From VRUE01 sp963718755 (GTDB lineage Bacteria > Actinomycetota > Thermoleophilia > Solirubrobacterales > 70-9): a stretch of 64,000 nucleotides of DNA. The stretch covers positions 1,364,001-1,428,000 of the forward strand of contig OY970376.1 in the NCBI GenBank assembly GCA_963718755.1, given 5' to 3'. The translations under genes were made by a program, and so were the position numbers. This document shows, one piece after another, positions 51,954 through 60,742 of this stretch (the stretch's first letter is position 1; each line of letters starts with the position of its first letter). The notes under the pieces are model-generated. The model was given only the letters and a program-made list of their open reading frames with translations, was not told the DNA's origin and searched no databases.

Positions 51954-53528
51954 CTATCCGGCGGGGGCCAGCCGCTCGTGGACGAAGCGCACCGCGGCGG
52001 CGCCCTCGCCAACCGCGGTGGCGCAGCGCTTGATCGAGCCGGCGCGGACGTCCCCGGCGGCGTAGACGCCGGGGACACTGGTCTCGAGCAGCCCTTCGGC
52101 CCCCGCTGCCTCACCGGTGAGAACGAAGCCCTTGGCGTCGCGGGCGACGGTGTCGCCGAGCCACTCGGTGCACGGTGCAGCGCCGAGGAAGAGAAAGAGG
52201 AAGGAGAGCGACAGCTCGGTGCCATCGCTGAGGGTGACGCTGTCGAGCTGGCCCTCGGCGCCGTGCAGCGCAGCGATTTCGCTGCGGTCGCGCACGGCGA
52301 CGCCGTAGCGCTCGAGCTCGGCGATCAGGTAGTGGGACATCGTCTCGCTGAGGTCCTCGCGGCGGTGAAGCAGGGTGACGAGGGCGCCGCCCCGCGCCAG
52401 CCAGACGGCGGCCTGAGCCGCCGAGTTGCCGCCGCCGACGACCCCGACCCGTTGGGCGCCGCAGAGCTGTGCCTCCGGCGGGCCGGCGGCGTAGAAGACG
52501 CTGATTCCCTCGTAATCCTCGAGGTCGGCGACGGGGAGGCGCCGGTATTCGGCGCCGGTCGAGAGCAGCACCGCCCGCGCGGCGATCTCGTTGCCCTCCT
52601 CGAGTCTGACCAGATGCTGCGCGCCGCCGGGCTCCAGCGCCTGGGCGCGGTAGGGCGTCGCCGTGCGGGCGCTGAACTTGCGCGCCTGCGTGACCGCGCG
52701 GCTGGTCAGCTCGGTGCCGCTGATCCCCGCTGGGAAGCCGAGGTAGTTCTCGATCCGTCGCGAGCTGCCCGCCTGGCCACCAAGGACAGTGCTCTCGATC
52801 ACCAGCGTGTCGAGCCCCTCCGAGGCGCCGTAGACGGCGGCGCCGAGGCCGGCCGGACCGCCACCGATGACGAGCAGGTCGACCTCCTCGCGCGGCGCGA
52901 GCTCGAGTCCGATTCCCAACGCCCGTGAGAGCTCGCCGTTGCTCGGTCGCCGCAGCTCGGCGCCGCCGGGAAGACGGACCAGGGGCACGCCGTCGGGGCC
53001 GACCCGCTCGACCGCTGCTGCCGCCTCCTCGCTCTCGGCCGGATCGAGCCATGAGTAGGGCAGCCGCCCGCCGCGGGCGAAGTCGCGCAACCGCCGCGTC
53101 TCGGCGGAGTCACGTCCACCGATGATCTCGATTCCGACCCCCTGCCGTTGCTGAAGCAGCTCGCGGCGCTCGACGAAGGCCGAGAGCAGCAGGTCGGAGA
53201 GCGAGCTGTCCTCGAGCAGCAGCCGTCGCAGCGCTTGTCGCTCGACCGCGATGTAGCGGATCGGCTCGGTGACGACGGCGGTGAGGAAGACCGTCTGGCC
53301 GGAGAGCAAGTTCATCTCGCCGAGGAAGCCGGAGGCGCCGTGGCGGACGATCTCCTGCCCGGCGGCATCGCGCACCGCCGCCTCGCCCTCGACGATCGCG
53401 ATGAACGGGTAGCTCTCGTCGCCAATTTCGTACAGCGTCTCGCCGACCGCCGCGGTCCGCTCCTCGCCGTGCTCGGCGAGCATTGCCAGCTGCGAGTCGG
53501 AGAGCACACGATGGGCGGGTCCAGCCAC
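51954..53528 (-). CDS. Cyclic-nucleotide-binding-domain thioredoxin reductase-like flavoprotein
   Basis: 524 residues. A cNMP-binding domain (about 10-130, GEMNLLSGQTVFLTAVVTEP) is followed by a short linker domain and an FAD/NAD(P) reductase (about 215-520): DLLVIGGGPAGLGAAVYGAS, GGQAGSSRRIENYLGFPAGI, GVVGGGNSAAQAAVWLARGG and SVPGVYAAGDVRAGSIKRCA. The CxxC of thioredoxin reductase is replaced (FYAAGPPEAQLC), so it cannot act as a normal disulfide reductase; electrons may go to another acceptor. cNMP binding suggests regulation by cAMP or cGMP. Confidence 0.88.
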   Translation of the reverse strand: MAGPAHRVLSDSQLAMLAEHGEERTAAVGETLYEIGDESYPFIAIVEGEAAVRDAAGQEIVRHGASGFLGEMNLLSGQTVFLTAVVTEPIRYIAVERQALRRLLLEDSSLSDLLLSAFVERRELLQQRQGVGIEIIGGRDSAETRRLRDFARGGRLPYSWLDPAESEEAAAAVERVGPDGVPLVRLPGGAELRRPSNGELSRALGIGLELAPREEVDLLVIGGGPAGLGAAVYGASEGLDTLVIESTVLGGQAGSSRRIENYLGFPAGISGTELTSRAVTQARKFSARTATPYRAQALEPGGAQHLVRLEEGNEIAARAVLLSTGAEYRRLPVADLEDYEGISVFYAAGPPEAQLCGAQRVGVVGGGNSAAQAAVWLARGGALVTLLHRREDLSETMSHYLIAELERYGVAVRDRSEIAALHGAEGQLDSVTLSDGTELSLSFLFLFLGAAPCTEWLGDTVARDAKGFVLTGEAAGAEGLLETSVPGVYAAGDVRAGSIKRCATAVGEGAAAVRFVHERLAPAG

Positions 53529-53591
53529 GGGCGAAGGCTACCCGGCGGCGATCGTGGGTCCGAAGGGGCGGGCTCGGGTAGCTTGCCCGCC

Positions 53592-54254
53592 GTGAAAGTC
53601 GTCCTCACGCTCCTTGCCGTTCTGGTCCTTGCGGCGGGTCCGATGCCGGTGGCAGAGGCCGCCGGCAAGGCACCTGCCTTCCACGGCAAGCTGGAGCCCA
53701 TCGATGCCGAGACGCGGGCGCGGATGAGCGGCGTCTCCTGGCGTCCCGGCTGTCCGGTCGGCTTCGCCGAGCTGCGCTTGCTCAAGGTCAGCCACTGGGG
53801 TTTCGACCGCCGGGTCCACCGCGGCCGGCTGGTCGTCCACCGCGAAGCGGCGCCGGGGATGCTGCGGGTGATGCGCTCGCTCTACCGCCAGCGCTTCCCG
53901 GTCCGGCGGATGCACCTCGTCGATGCCTACGGCGCCGACGATCACCGCAGCATGGCAGCCGACAACACCTCCGCTTTCAACTGTCGCTTTGTCGCCGGTC
54001 AACCTGGTGTCTGGTCCGAACACGCCTTCGGCAGAGCGATCGACCTCAACCCGATCGAGAACCCCTACGTGACCGAGTCCGGCTACGTCTCACCGCCCGC
54101 CGGCGCCCCCTACGCGCGTCGCTCGCGCCACAGCAAGGGGATGATCCACCGCGACGGCGCGGTCGTCGCCGCCTTCGCCGCGATCGGCTGGGAGTGGGCG
54201 GGCAACTGGTCTTGGCCCAAGGACTACCAGCACTTTTCGGCGACCGGGAGCTGA
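53592..54254 (+). CDS. Secreted M15-type D-alanyl-D-alanine carboxypeptidase-like protein
   Basis: 220 residues from GTG 53592 with a signal peptide (VVLTLLAVLVLAAGPMPVAE). The catalytic domain has FNCRFVAGQPGVWSEHAFGR and AIDLNPIENPYVTESGYVSP, where SEHxxGRAIDxN is the zinc site of M15 peptidases, plus WPKDYQHFSATGS with the last His. It trims peptidoglycan stem peptides. It is 55 bp ahead of the SpoIID gene. Confidence 0.9.
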   Translation: MKVVLTLLAVLVLAAGPMPVAEAAGKAPAFHGKLEPIDAETRARMSGVSWRPGCPVGFAELRLLKVSHWGFDRRVHRGRLVVHREAAPGMLRVMRSLYRQRFPVRRMHLVDAYGADDHRSMAADNTSAFNCRFVAGQPGVWSEHAFGRAIDLNPIENPYVTESGYVSPPAGAPYARRSRHSKGMIHRDGAVVAAFAAIGWEWAGNWSWPKDYQHFSATGS

Positions 54255-54309
54255 GTCCCGGCAGGGGATCTTGCGTCCCGCGCGGAGGCCGCCGCTAGTC
54301 TCGGGCCGG

Positions 54310-55419
54310 ATGACGAGAGCACGGATCGCAGTGCTGTCGCTGATCCTCCTCGCGGTCAGCTCGGCCCCCACGGCGGCCGGCGCCGCCGCCACCTGGGTGG
54401 TCAAAGGCGGCGGCTTCGGACACGGGGTCGGCATGAGCGCTTACGGCGCCTACGGCTACGGCAAGCACGGCGCCGGCTACCGGCAGATCCTCGGCCACTA
54501 CTACCGCGGGATCCGGCTCGCCGAGATGCCCGGGGCGCCGGCGGTGACCGTGCTGCTGGCGGTCAGCCCCGGCGACGTCAGCTTCAGCCACGCGACCGCC
54601 GCCTGCGGCCGCTCGCTCGACCCGCGGCGCAGTTACCGCGCGCGGCGGCGAGGAGCGTCCGTGCAGCTGCTCTCGAACTCGGGCAAATTGGTCGCCCGCT
54701 GCGGTGAGCGGCTCCACGCCACTGGCCGGGGGCCGATCCAGGTCGCCGGCGTCGGCCTCTACCGCGGCGCGCTCGAGCTGGTCCCGACCGAGTCGGCGGC
54801 GGGTTCACTCAACGTGATCAACCGGCTCAACGTCAACAGCTATGCGCGCGGCTCGCTGCCCGGCGAGGTACCACCCGAATGGCCGATGGCGACGCTGAAG
54901 GCGTTTGCCGTGGCGGCACGCTCGATCGCCCTCTCAACCGACGTCGGCGGCAACGGCTTCGACCTCTACGCCGACACCCGCACCCAGGTCTACGGCGGTG
55001 TCGAGATCGAGGACGAGCGGACCGACCTGGCGGTGCGCTCGACCCGCAACCAGGTGGCGACCTTCGCCGGCGAGATCGCCCAGACGACCTACTTCTCCTC
55101 CTCGGGCGGCCGCACCGAGTCGGGCTTCCTCGGCGCGCCGGACGTTCCCTACCTGCAGAGCGTCAACGACCCCTACGACTACTACTCACCCCTGCACGAG
55201 TGGACCTTTCGCTTTTCCCAGGCCGAGATGAACAGCCGCCTCGGCGCCTACCTGGACGGCAGCCTGCGCCGGATCAAAGTGACCAAGCGCGGCGAGTCGC
55301 CGCGGGTCGACTACGCGAAGCTGATCGGCACCCGCGGCACGACCACGATCCGCGGCGACACCCTGGCGGCGGCGCTGGGCCTGTACGACCGCTGGGCGTA
55401 CTTCAAGAAGGTTCCGTGA
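54310..55419 (+). CDS. SpoIID/LytB domain protein (secreted)
   Basis: 369 residues from ATG 54310. A signal peptide (IAVLSLILLAVSSAPTAAGA) is followed by GGGFGHGVGMSAYGAYGYGK, NRLNVNSYARGSLPGEVPPE and KAFAVAARSIALSTDVGG, the SpoIID lytic-transglycosylase-type core. ATTYFSSSGGRTESGFLG-like residues also match. The organism need not sporulate: the family acts in cell-wall remodelling. It converges with the acyltransferase gene, overlapping by 17 bp. Confidence 0.9.
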   Translation: MTRARIAVLSLILLAVSSAPTAAGAAATWVVKGGGFGHGVGMSAYGAYGYGKHGAGYRQILGHYYRGIRLAEMPGAPAVTVLLAVSPGDVSFSHATAACGRSLDPRRSYRARRRGASVQLLSNSGKLVARCGERLHATGRGPIQVAGVGLYRGALELVPTESAAGSLNVINRLNVNSYARGSLPGEVPPEWPMATLKAFAVAARSIALSTDVGGNGFDLYADTRTQVYGGVEIEDERTDLAVRSTRNQVATFAGEIAQTTYFSSSGGRTESGFLGAPDVPYLQSVNDPYDYYSPLHEWTFRFSQAEMNSRLGAYLDGSLRRIKVTKRGESPRVDYAKLIGTRGTTTIRGDTLAAALGLYDRWAYFKKVP

Positions 55420-57361
55420 GCGGCGCTGAGATCAGGCAGTCGTCCCGGTCGGCCATCTCCAGCGGCTTCGAGTTGGGGAAGGCCGCGAGTAGGGCGTCGG
55501 CGATCAGCCTGCCGCGTTCGGCGTAGCCTTCCGAGGTGAAGTGGATCCCGTCGGGGATGAACCACGGGTCCTTGACGTCGGAGGCCCAGTCGTAGATCCG
55601 CATGTGCGGGTAGCGGTCACACGCTTCGAGCAGCGCTTCGTCCCACTCCTCCATGTTCTCTGAGGCGTAGGGCCCGTTCTTGACGATCGATTTCACGTTC
55701 ACCCACAGGACCGGTTCGTCGCCGATCGTCGCCATCATGCTGTCGATCCGGTCGTCGTAGGTGACGGCGGAGCCGACGGCGACGTTGGCGGCCTCGTTGG
55801 TGCCCATCGCCAGCACCCAGCATCCGGCGAAGCCTTCGTTCTTCCAGGCTTCGGCGACTTCCTGGGCGTTGGGCAGCCCTTCGAAGTTCTCGTAGATCGA
55901 ACGCGCCCCCGAGACCTCGAGGTGCTGGGTGGTGGCACCGACGCGGGCGTACTGGGCGCTGATCAACTGGTCCGGGTCCGGCAGATATTCCTCGGAGACG
56001 AGCCCCTCCGAGGTCGAGTCGCCGATGTGGATGGCCGCTTCGCAGGAGGTCGCCAGCGGCGCCCGCTTGACGTTCTTCGCGGTGACGGTCTTGGCCACCG
56101 TCTCGGAGCCGATCGCCTGCGGCTCGTTGGAGACGCCGACGCCGGCCAGGCCGGCGATCGCGATCGCGACGACGACGGCGCCGGCGGAGACGGCCGCCCA
56201 GCCGCGCCGCGTCACCCGCTCGCGCTGCAGGCGCCCCGCCCGCCACTGCTCCCAGAGCCGGCCCAGGGCGCCGTGGCGGATCGGGTTCTCGACGTAGCGC
56301 CAGGAAAGCTCGGCCACGGCCATGATTGCCGCGACCTGGAGGACGGCGCGGAGGAGGTCGGCGCCCTGGGCGCCCTCGGGCGTGGTCAGGACGATGATCG
56401 GCAGGGTCCAGAGGTAGATGCCGTAGGAGCGTTCACCGATCCAGCGCATCGGCACGCAGCCGACGATCGGGCCGAGCCGCGAGGCAGGGTGGGCGAGCGC
56501 GGCGACGGCGAGCACCGATGCCAGCGCGAGCAGCGCGAAGCCGCCGCGGTAGAGAAAGGGCGAGAACTCATCGGCGCGCCAGAACATCAGCCCGATCAGC
56601 ACCAGACCGACCACTCCCGCGGCCTCGATCGTGTGGCGGGCGGGAGTGGCGATGCGGGTGTGCAGGCGCCGGCTCGGCCAGAGCATCGCCAACGCAGCTC
56701 CGGCGAGCAGCTCGAGCGCGCGGGTGTCGGTCCCGTAGTACACGCGCGAGGGGTCGATCGAGGGGCTGTAGAGGATCACCATCAGGATTCCCGAGGCGAT
56801 CGCCGCGGCGGCGGTGACCGCGGCGAGGCGCGGTCGCACGCCGGTCTTCCGCGCCGCTTCGGGGACGAGCCGCAGGCCGAGCATCAGCAGGAAGGGCCAG
56901 ACGATGTAGAACTGCTCCTCGACCGAGAGCGACCAGAGGTGGTTGAGCGGCGACGGCGGCGCGAAGCGCTCGAAGTAGGAGACGTCGTGGATGATCAGCC
57001 ACCAGTTGTTGAAGTAGGCGGCGGCGCTGAGGGCGGCGCTGCGGAAGTCGGGAGGCTGGTGCGGTCCGATCAGGGTCACCCAGGCCGTCACCACGATCAA
57101 CATCAGGAAAAGGGCCGGCAGCAGGCGGCGGGCACGCGCCAGCCAGAACGACTTCAGCCTGATTCCGCCACTGTTCACCTGATTGAGCAGGATGTCGGTG
57201 ATCAGATAGCCGCTGAGGGTGAAGAACACACCCACACCGAGCAGCCCCCCTTCCGCCCAGGTGAAGTTGAGGTGGTAGAGGATCACGCCGAGCACCGCGA
57301 TCGCTCGCAGGCCGTCGAGCCCCGGCATGTAGCGCTGCCCGCGCGCTACCGGTTCAGGCAT
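55403..57361 (-). CDS. OafA/YrhL-type acyltransferase with C-terminal SGNH domain
   Basis: 652 residues. The N-terminal acyltransferase-3 domain (about 10-370) has YMPGLDGLRAIAVLGVILYH, FFTLSGYLITDILLNQ and WSLSVEEQFYIVWPFLLM, with ten membrane helices. The extracytoplasmic SGNH domain (about 430-640) has AIHIGDSTSEGLVSEEY and DGIHFTSEGYAERGRLI. Such fusions O-acetylate cell-surface polysaccharides or peptidoglycan. Its start overlaps the end of the next minus-strand gene by eight bases, so the two work together. Confidence 0.93.
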   Translation of the reverse strand: MPEPVARGQRYMPGLDGLRAIAVLGVILYHLNFTWAEGGLLGVGVFFTLSGYLITDILLNQVNSGGIRLKSFWLARARRLLPALFLMLIVVTAWVTLIGPHQPPDFRSAALSAAAYFNNWWLIIHDVSYFERFAPPSPLNHLWSLSVEEQFYIVWPFLLMLGLRLVPEAARKTGVRPRLAAVTAAAAIASGILMVILYSPSIDPSRVYYGTDTRALELLAGAALAMLWPSRRLHTRIATPARHTIEAAGVVGLVLIGLMFWRADEFSPFLYRGGFALLALASVLAVAALAHPASRLGPIVGCVPMRWIGERSYGIYLWTLPIIVLTTPEGAQGADLLRAVLQVAAIMAVAELSWRYVENPIRHGALGRLWEQWRAGRLQRERVTRRGWAAVSAGAVVVAIAIAGLAGVGVSNEPQAIGSETVAKTVTAKNVKRAPLATSCEAAIHIGDSTSEGLVSEEYLPDPDQLISAQYARVGATTQHLEVSGARSIYENFEGLPNAQEVAEAWKNEGFAGCWVLAMGTNEAANVAVGSAVTYDDRIDSMMATIGDEPVLWVNVKSIVKNGPYASENMEEWDEALLEACDRYPHMRIYDWASDVKDPWFIPDGIHFTSEGYAERGRLIADALLAAFPNSKPLEMADRDDCLISAPLTEPS

Positions 57362-58127
57362 CGGGGGAGATCATTCCGAGTGCCGTGACCAGCAGCGGTT
57401 GCCGGCCGGCGATCCGCATCGCCACGGCCTCACCCAGTGACGTGGCGATGGTGCGGGCGAGCACTGCCTGACGCTGGGCGAACTTGCTCACAGTGGCAAG
57501 TTCGGGACCGGATTCGATTGCCGGTTCCATCGGGGCGTGGCTAAAGGCGAGGCACCCTTTGATGCCTTGGGCGACCAGCCGCGCTCTGTAATCGCCGCCG
57601 GCAGGAATCGGGTGCAGGTTGTCGGCCTGCATCAGCTCGGGATGGCTGGCAACGGCGCCCGCCCAGTCGGGCACCTGCGTTCCCAGGCGGGAGGCGGCGA
57701 AGGACCGGACCACGCTGTTCTTGCCCTCGTTGCCGATGCCGTTGACGGTAAAGCCGTGAATGGTCGGCACAACCATGCAGCGGTCACCAATCTGTGCGGC
57801 GACGGCGGTCAGGTTTTCGGCCAGAATTTGCGGATAGGCGGGGTTGTCGTTGGTTCCCGCGTCGAAGACGATCACGGAGTGCGAGGGGTCGTAGCTCTCC
57901 TCGAAAAGGTCGAAGATTTGGTAGCTGTTGTAGCCACCGCCGGTGTTGATCGTCAGCGGCACACCGGGTAGGTAGCGCTGCAGGTAGGGCGAGGCCAGCA
58001 GCTCGAGGCTGTCACCTACGACCAGCACCCCACCATTGCCGCTCGCCTTCGCGGTGGGTGCGGTCAGAGTGAGGACGAGCAGGGCAACCTGCGCACCGAC
58101 CGCCACCAGCTTCCGCACCCCCAACAT
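57354..58127 (-). CDS. Secreted SGNH hydrolase-like protein paired with the acyltransferase
   Basis: 257 residues with a signal peptide (LVLTLTAPTAKASG). GGVLVVGDSLELLASPYLQR is block I, VIVFDAGTNDNPAYPQILAE block III and DNLHPIPAGGDYRARLVAQG the Asp/His pair. Read first in the operon with the acyltransferase. Together they probably add and remove acyl groups on an envelope polymer; this is inferred. Confidence 0.82.
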   Translation of the reverse strand: MLGVRKLVAVGAQVALLVLTLTAPTAKASGNGGVLVVGDSLELLASPYLQRYLPGVPLTINTGGGYNSYQIFDLFEESYDPSHSVIVFDAGTNDNPAYPQILAENLTAVAAQIGDRCMVVPTIHGFTVNGIGNEGKNSVVRSFAASRLGTQVPDWAGAVASHPELMQADNLHPIPAGGDYRARLVAQGIKGCLAFSHAPMEPAIESGPELATVSKFAQRQAVLARTIATSLGEAVAMRIAGRQPLLVTALGMISPDA

Positions 58128-58150
58128 CAGCGGATTCTTACACTACACAG

Positions 58151-58693
58151 ATGCGCTCCGGCCCAATCGCGGCGACCGCCGCACTGTTGAGCCTGGCGCT
58201 GATCCTGCCTGGCTGCGGTGAGGAAGGAACGGCGACCGCCGGTGGAGGCAAGGAGCACACGGGTGCGGCGGGGACCGAGGCAAGTGCGCCGGCGGCAACT
58301 GCAAGGGGTGGGGCAAGTGCTTCCAGGTCCAGGCCGGCGGCGGCGAAGCACTGCGGCGCCGAGCTCGGCGACTTCCTCGATTCGATCGAATCGCTGGGCA
58401 ACACCCTCGCGGTCGGGCTCGACTACGAACAGTACGTGGGCAGCGTCAACCGCGTCCGCGCCAGCTACGCAAGTGTCGCCGCCGATCGCCTCGGGATCGT
58501 CTGCTTGAGCCGCGTCGCCGCACCCGCCGAGCGGGCCCTCAACGTCTACATAGACGCCGCCAACGAGTGGGGCAACTGCCTGACCCGCTCCTCCTGCGAT
58601 CCCGACTCGGTCGAGCCGAAACTGCAGCGCGAATGGGAACACGCTTCCGGCCAGGTCGCCCAGGCACGGGGTGGCCTGCGGGATCTGAGCTAG
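58151..58693 (+). CDS. Putative lipoprotein of unknown function
   Basis: 180 residues. The N-terminus has a short hydrophobic stretch and lipobox (LSLALILPGCGEEG), then a Gly/Ala-rich linker and a helical region with HCGAELGDFLDSIESLGNTL and CLSRVAAPAERALNVYIDAA. Four conserved-looking Cys could form disulfides. No family was recognised. It starts 23 bp from the divergent SGNH gene. Confidence 0.65.
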   Translation: MRSGPIAATAALLSLALILPGCGEEGTATAGGGKEHTGAAGTEASAPAATARGGASASRSRPAAAKHCGAELGDFLDSIESLGNTLAVGLDYEQYVGSVNRVRASYASVAADRLGIVCLSRVAAPAERALNVYIDAANEWGNCLTRSSCDPDSVEPKLQREWEHASGQVAQARGGLRDLS

Positions 58694-58715
58694 CTGGCGG
58701 CAGCTTCGGGGGATT

Positions 58716-59384
58716 TTGCCCGCTGTCTCGTGCGGGCCGACGTTTGCACTCGCGGCAGGTTTGGCTTTCCTCGCCATTCTGTCGGCTTTCGCGACATCCG
58801 CCCAGGCGGCGCAGAAACAGCCGCCGGCGACGATCACCGTTTGCGTCAAGGAGGCCAAGCCCCGCAAGGGCGGCATTCGCTTCGCTCGGACGAAACGACA
58901 CTGTAAAGAGGCGGAGCGTGCCGTCCCGGTGGTGACCAGCTCTGGCGAACAGATCATCCAGGGCAGCGGCGGAGAGAAGGGCGAACAGGGTCTCACGGGG
59001 GTCCCGGGTCCGCCGGGCCTCCAGGGCGAAAAAGGCGAGCAGGGTCCCCAGGGCCTGAAAGGCGAACAGGGCCCGCCCGGCCCCGCGGGGAGCGGCCTGT
59101 GGGCAGTTGTAAGCGCTACTGGCACGGCTGTGCGTGAGAGTGGAGTGGTTGCTGTCAGCGGTCCAAGCTCGAACGTCTTCACTGTGGAATTCGAACAGAG
59201 CGTGAGCGGCTGCGCCTATCTCTCGGTGCCCGGCGAAACCGGGACCGCCACTCCCGGCAGTGAGCCACTCGGATTCGCGGTGCCAACCGGACATTCGAGC
59301 AATGCCAAAGCCGTCAGGGTGAAGACCTACGACAAGGGTGGCTCAGTCGCCAACAGGGCGTTTCACCTGACCGTGATCTGCTGA
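58716..59384 (+). CDS. Secreted collagen-like repeat protein
   Basis: 222 residues from TTG 58716. A signal peptide (ALAAGLAFLAILSAFATSAQ) is followed by a short Cys-containing segment and 13 uninterrupted Gly-X-Y triplets at residues 86-124 (GEKGEQGLTGVPGPPG region), then a beta-rich C-terminal domain (VFTVEFEQSVSGCAYLSVPG). Bacterial collagen-like proteins form surface or secreted trimers. The C-terminal domain could trimerise the collagen part; this is inferred. Confidence 0.8.
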   Translation: MPAVSCGPTFALAAGLAFLAILSAFATSAQAAQKQPPATITVCVKEAKPRKGGIRFARTKRHCKEAERAVPVVTSSGEQIIQGSGGEKGEQGLTGVPGPPGLQGEKGEQGPQGLKGEQGPPGPAGSGLWAVVSATGTAVRESGVVAVSGPSSNVFTVEFEQSVSGCAYLSVPGETGTATPGSEPLGFAVPTGHSSNAKAVRVKTYDKGGSVANRAFHLTVIC

Positions 59385-59406
59385 GCGGCGACCTGGCGCC
59401 GACGAT

Positions 59407-59919
59407 CTAGACGAAGCGCCAGCGGGTCTGGCTGTACTCGCCCTTGCCGAAGCCGAAGGCGGTCGTTGGAGCGACCTCGAAGACCAGCGCCTCGCCACTG
59501 CCCTCGGCATGGAAAGCGCCGTCGCGAACGTCGAAGTGCCACTCGCTGCCGTACTTCGACTCGTAGGCGTCGGCGACGCGCTCGAGCATGACCTCGTCGC
59601 GGATCTGCCTCGCCCCGCCCTCGATCACGACGTCGAGACCCTCCTCGAGCAGGTTGCACCCGGTGGTCAGGATGCAGTTCGGATTCTCTGCCAGGTTCCT
59701 TGCCTTGCGCTCGTCCGCCCCGGTGCAGAAGTACGCCGCACCGTCGAGCCAGACGGAGATCAGCGGCGTCACATGCGGGCGACCGTCCGGGCGCACCGTC
59801 GACAGCCAGAACAGCTCGGCCCCTTCGATTCGCTTGCGGCCCGTCTCCCACTCGATCGCGCTGGCGCCCGGGCTGCTGAAGCGGGGGTTGAGCTTGGTCT
59901 CCGGCTCCTTCACGGTCAT
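59407..59919 (-). CDS. Pyridoxamine 5'-phosphate oxidase family protein
   Basis: 170 residues, a split-barrel FMN/F420-binding fold: ELFWLSTVRPDGRPHVTPLI, SVWLDGAAYFCTGADERKAR and LAENPNCILTTGC. ESKYGSEWHFDVRDGAF follows. Such small proteins bind FMN, F420 or heme; the exact cofactor cannot be assigned. Monocistronic, convergent with the collagen-like gene. Confidence 0.85.
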   Translation of the reverse strand: MTVKEPETKLNPRFSSPGASAIEWETGRKRIEGAELFWLSTVRPDGRPHVTPLISVWLDGAAYFCTGADERKARNLAENPNCILTTGCNLLEEGLDVVIEGGARQIRDEVMLERVADAYESKYGSEWHFDVRDGAFHAEGSGEALVFEVAPTTAFGFGKGEYSQTRWRFV

Positions 59920-60054
59920 CCTCGTCTCCTTCGCACGGGTCGGCAGGGTCGTTTTTGCCTACCCGGGTGCAGGTGAGGGGAATCCGACTCGGTTTCCCGA
60001 TATCGGCGCCGGGTATCCGTGGCCGGTCAGCGACTAGAGATAGGAGCGCATCGA

Positions 60055-60732
60055 ATGGCGGACTTGAACGAGCGGGACGCGAAGTTGGTCCAGTACCTGA
60101 GCGAGGCCTACGGCAAGGAGCGGGAGCTGGAGACCGCCCTGCAGGCCCATATCGCGATGACCACGCGTGCCCCCTACCAAAAACGGCTCAAACAGCATCT
60201 GCGCGAGACGAAAGGCCACGCCAAAGCAGTCGAGCGGCGGATCAAGAAGCTCGGTGGCGGCGGTCAGCTGGCGCAGACGGTGATTGGCAAGGCGATGGCG
60301 GCGGCAAAGGGCCCCCTGCACGCGGTGCGCGGTGACGGCGAGCAGGAGAGGATGCTGAAGAACGCCAAGACCGAGTACTTCAACGAGCACGAGGAGGTCG
60401 CCACCTACCTGGCGATCGAGACCCTGGCGGAGAAAGTCGGCGATCGCGAGACGGCGAAACTGGCCCGCGGGATCAGGCGCGAGGAGGAACGGATGGCGAA
60501 GTTCCTCGAGGGTCAGATCAAGTCGCTCACCGGCGCCGTCGTCGCCGAAGACGTTCCGGCGAAACAGCGCAGGGCGAGCTCGAACTCTGGCAATAGGGCC
60601 AAGCGATCGGCCTCCGGCAAAAGGTCGAAACCGAGATCGGCCAAACGGGCATCGCCGAAACGGTCGAGCGCCAAAAAACGTGCCCCTAAAGCCAAACGCG
60701 CTCGAAAAGCAACTGCTGCCTCTCGGCGCTAA
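60055..60732 (+). CDS. DUF892 (YciE/YciF) ferritin-like protein with a basic histone-like tail
   Basis: 225 residues. The ferritin-like DUF892 domain (about 1-165) has LVQYLSEAYGKERELETALQ, HAKAVERRIKKLGGGG, EYFNEHEEVATYLAIETLAE and KLARGIRREEERMAKFLEGQ, with the carboxylate and His ligands for a di-iron site. The last 55 residues (about 170-225) are Lys/Arg/Ser/Ala rich, like the tail of histone H1-type proteins (RSAKRASPKRSSAKKRAPKA). A DNA-binding, Dps-like protection role is inferred. The ribosome site AGGAG precedes the ATG. Confidence 0.85.
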   Translation: MADLNERDAKLVQYLSEAYGKERELETALQAHIAMTTRAPYQKRLKQHLRETKGHAKAVERRIKKLGGGGQLAQTVIGKAMAAAKGPLHAVRGDGEQERMLKNAKTEYFNEHEEVATYLAIETLAEKVGDRETAKLARGIRREEERMAKFLEGQIKSLTGAVVAEDVPAKQRRASSNSGNRAKRSASGKRSKPRSAKRASPKRSSAKKRAPKAKRARKATAASRR

Positions 60733-60742
60733 ATAGCCACAC

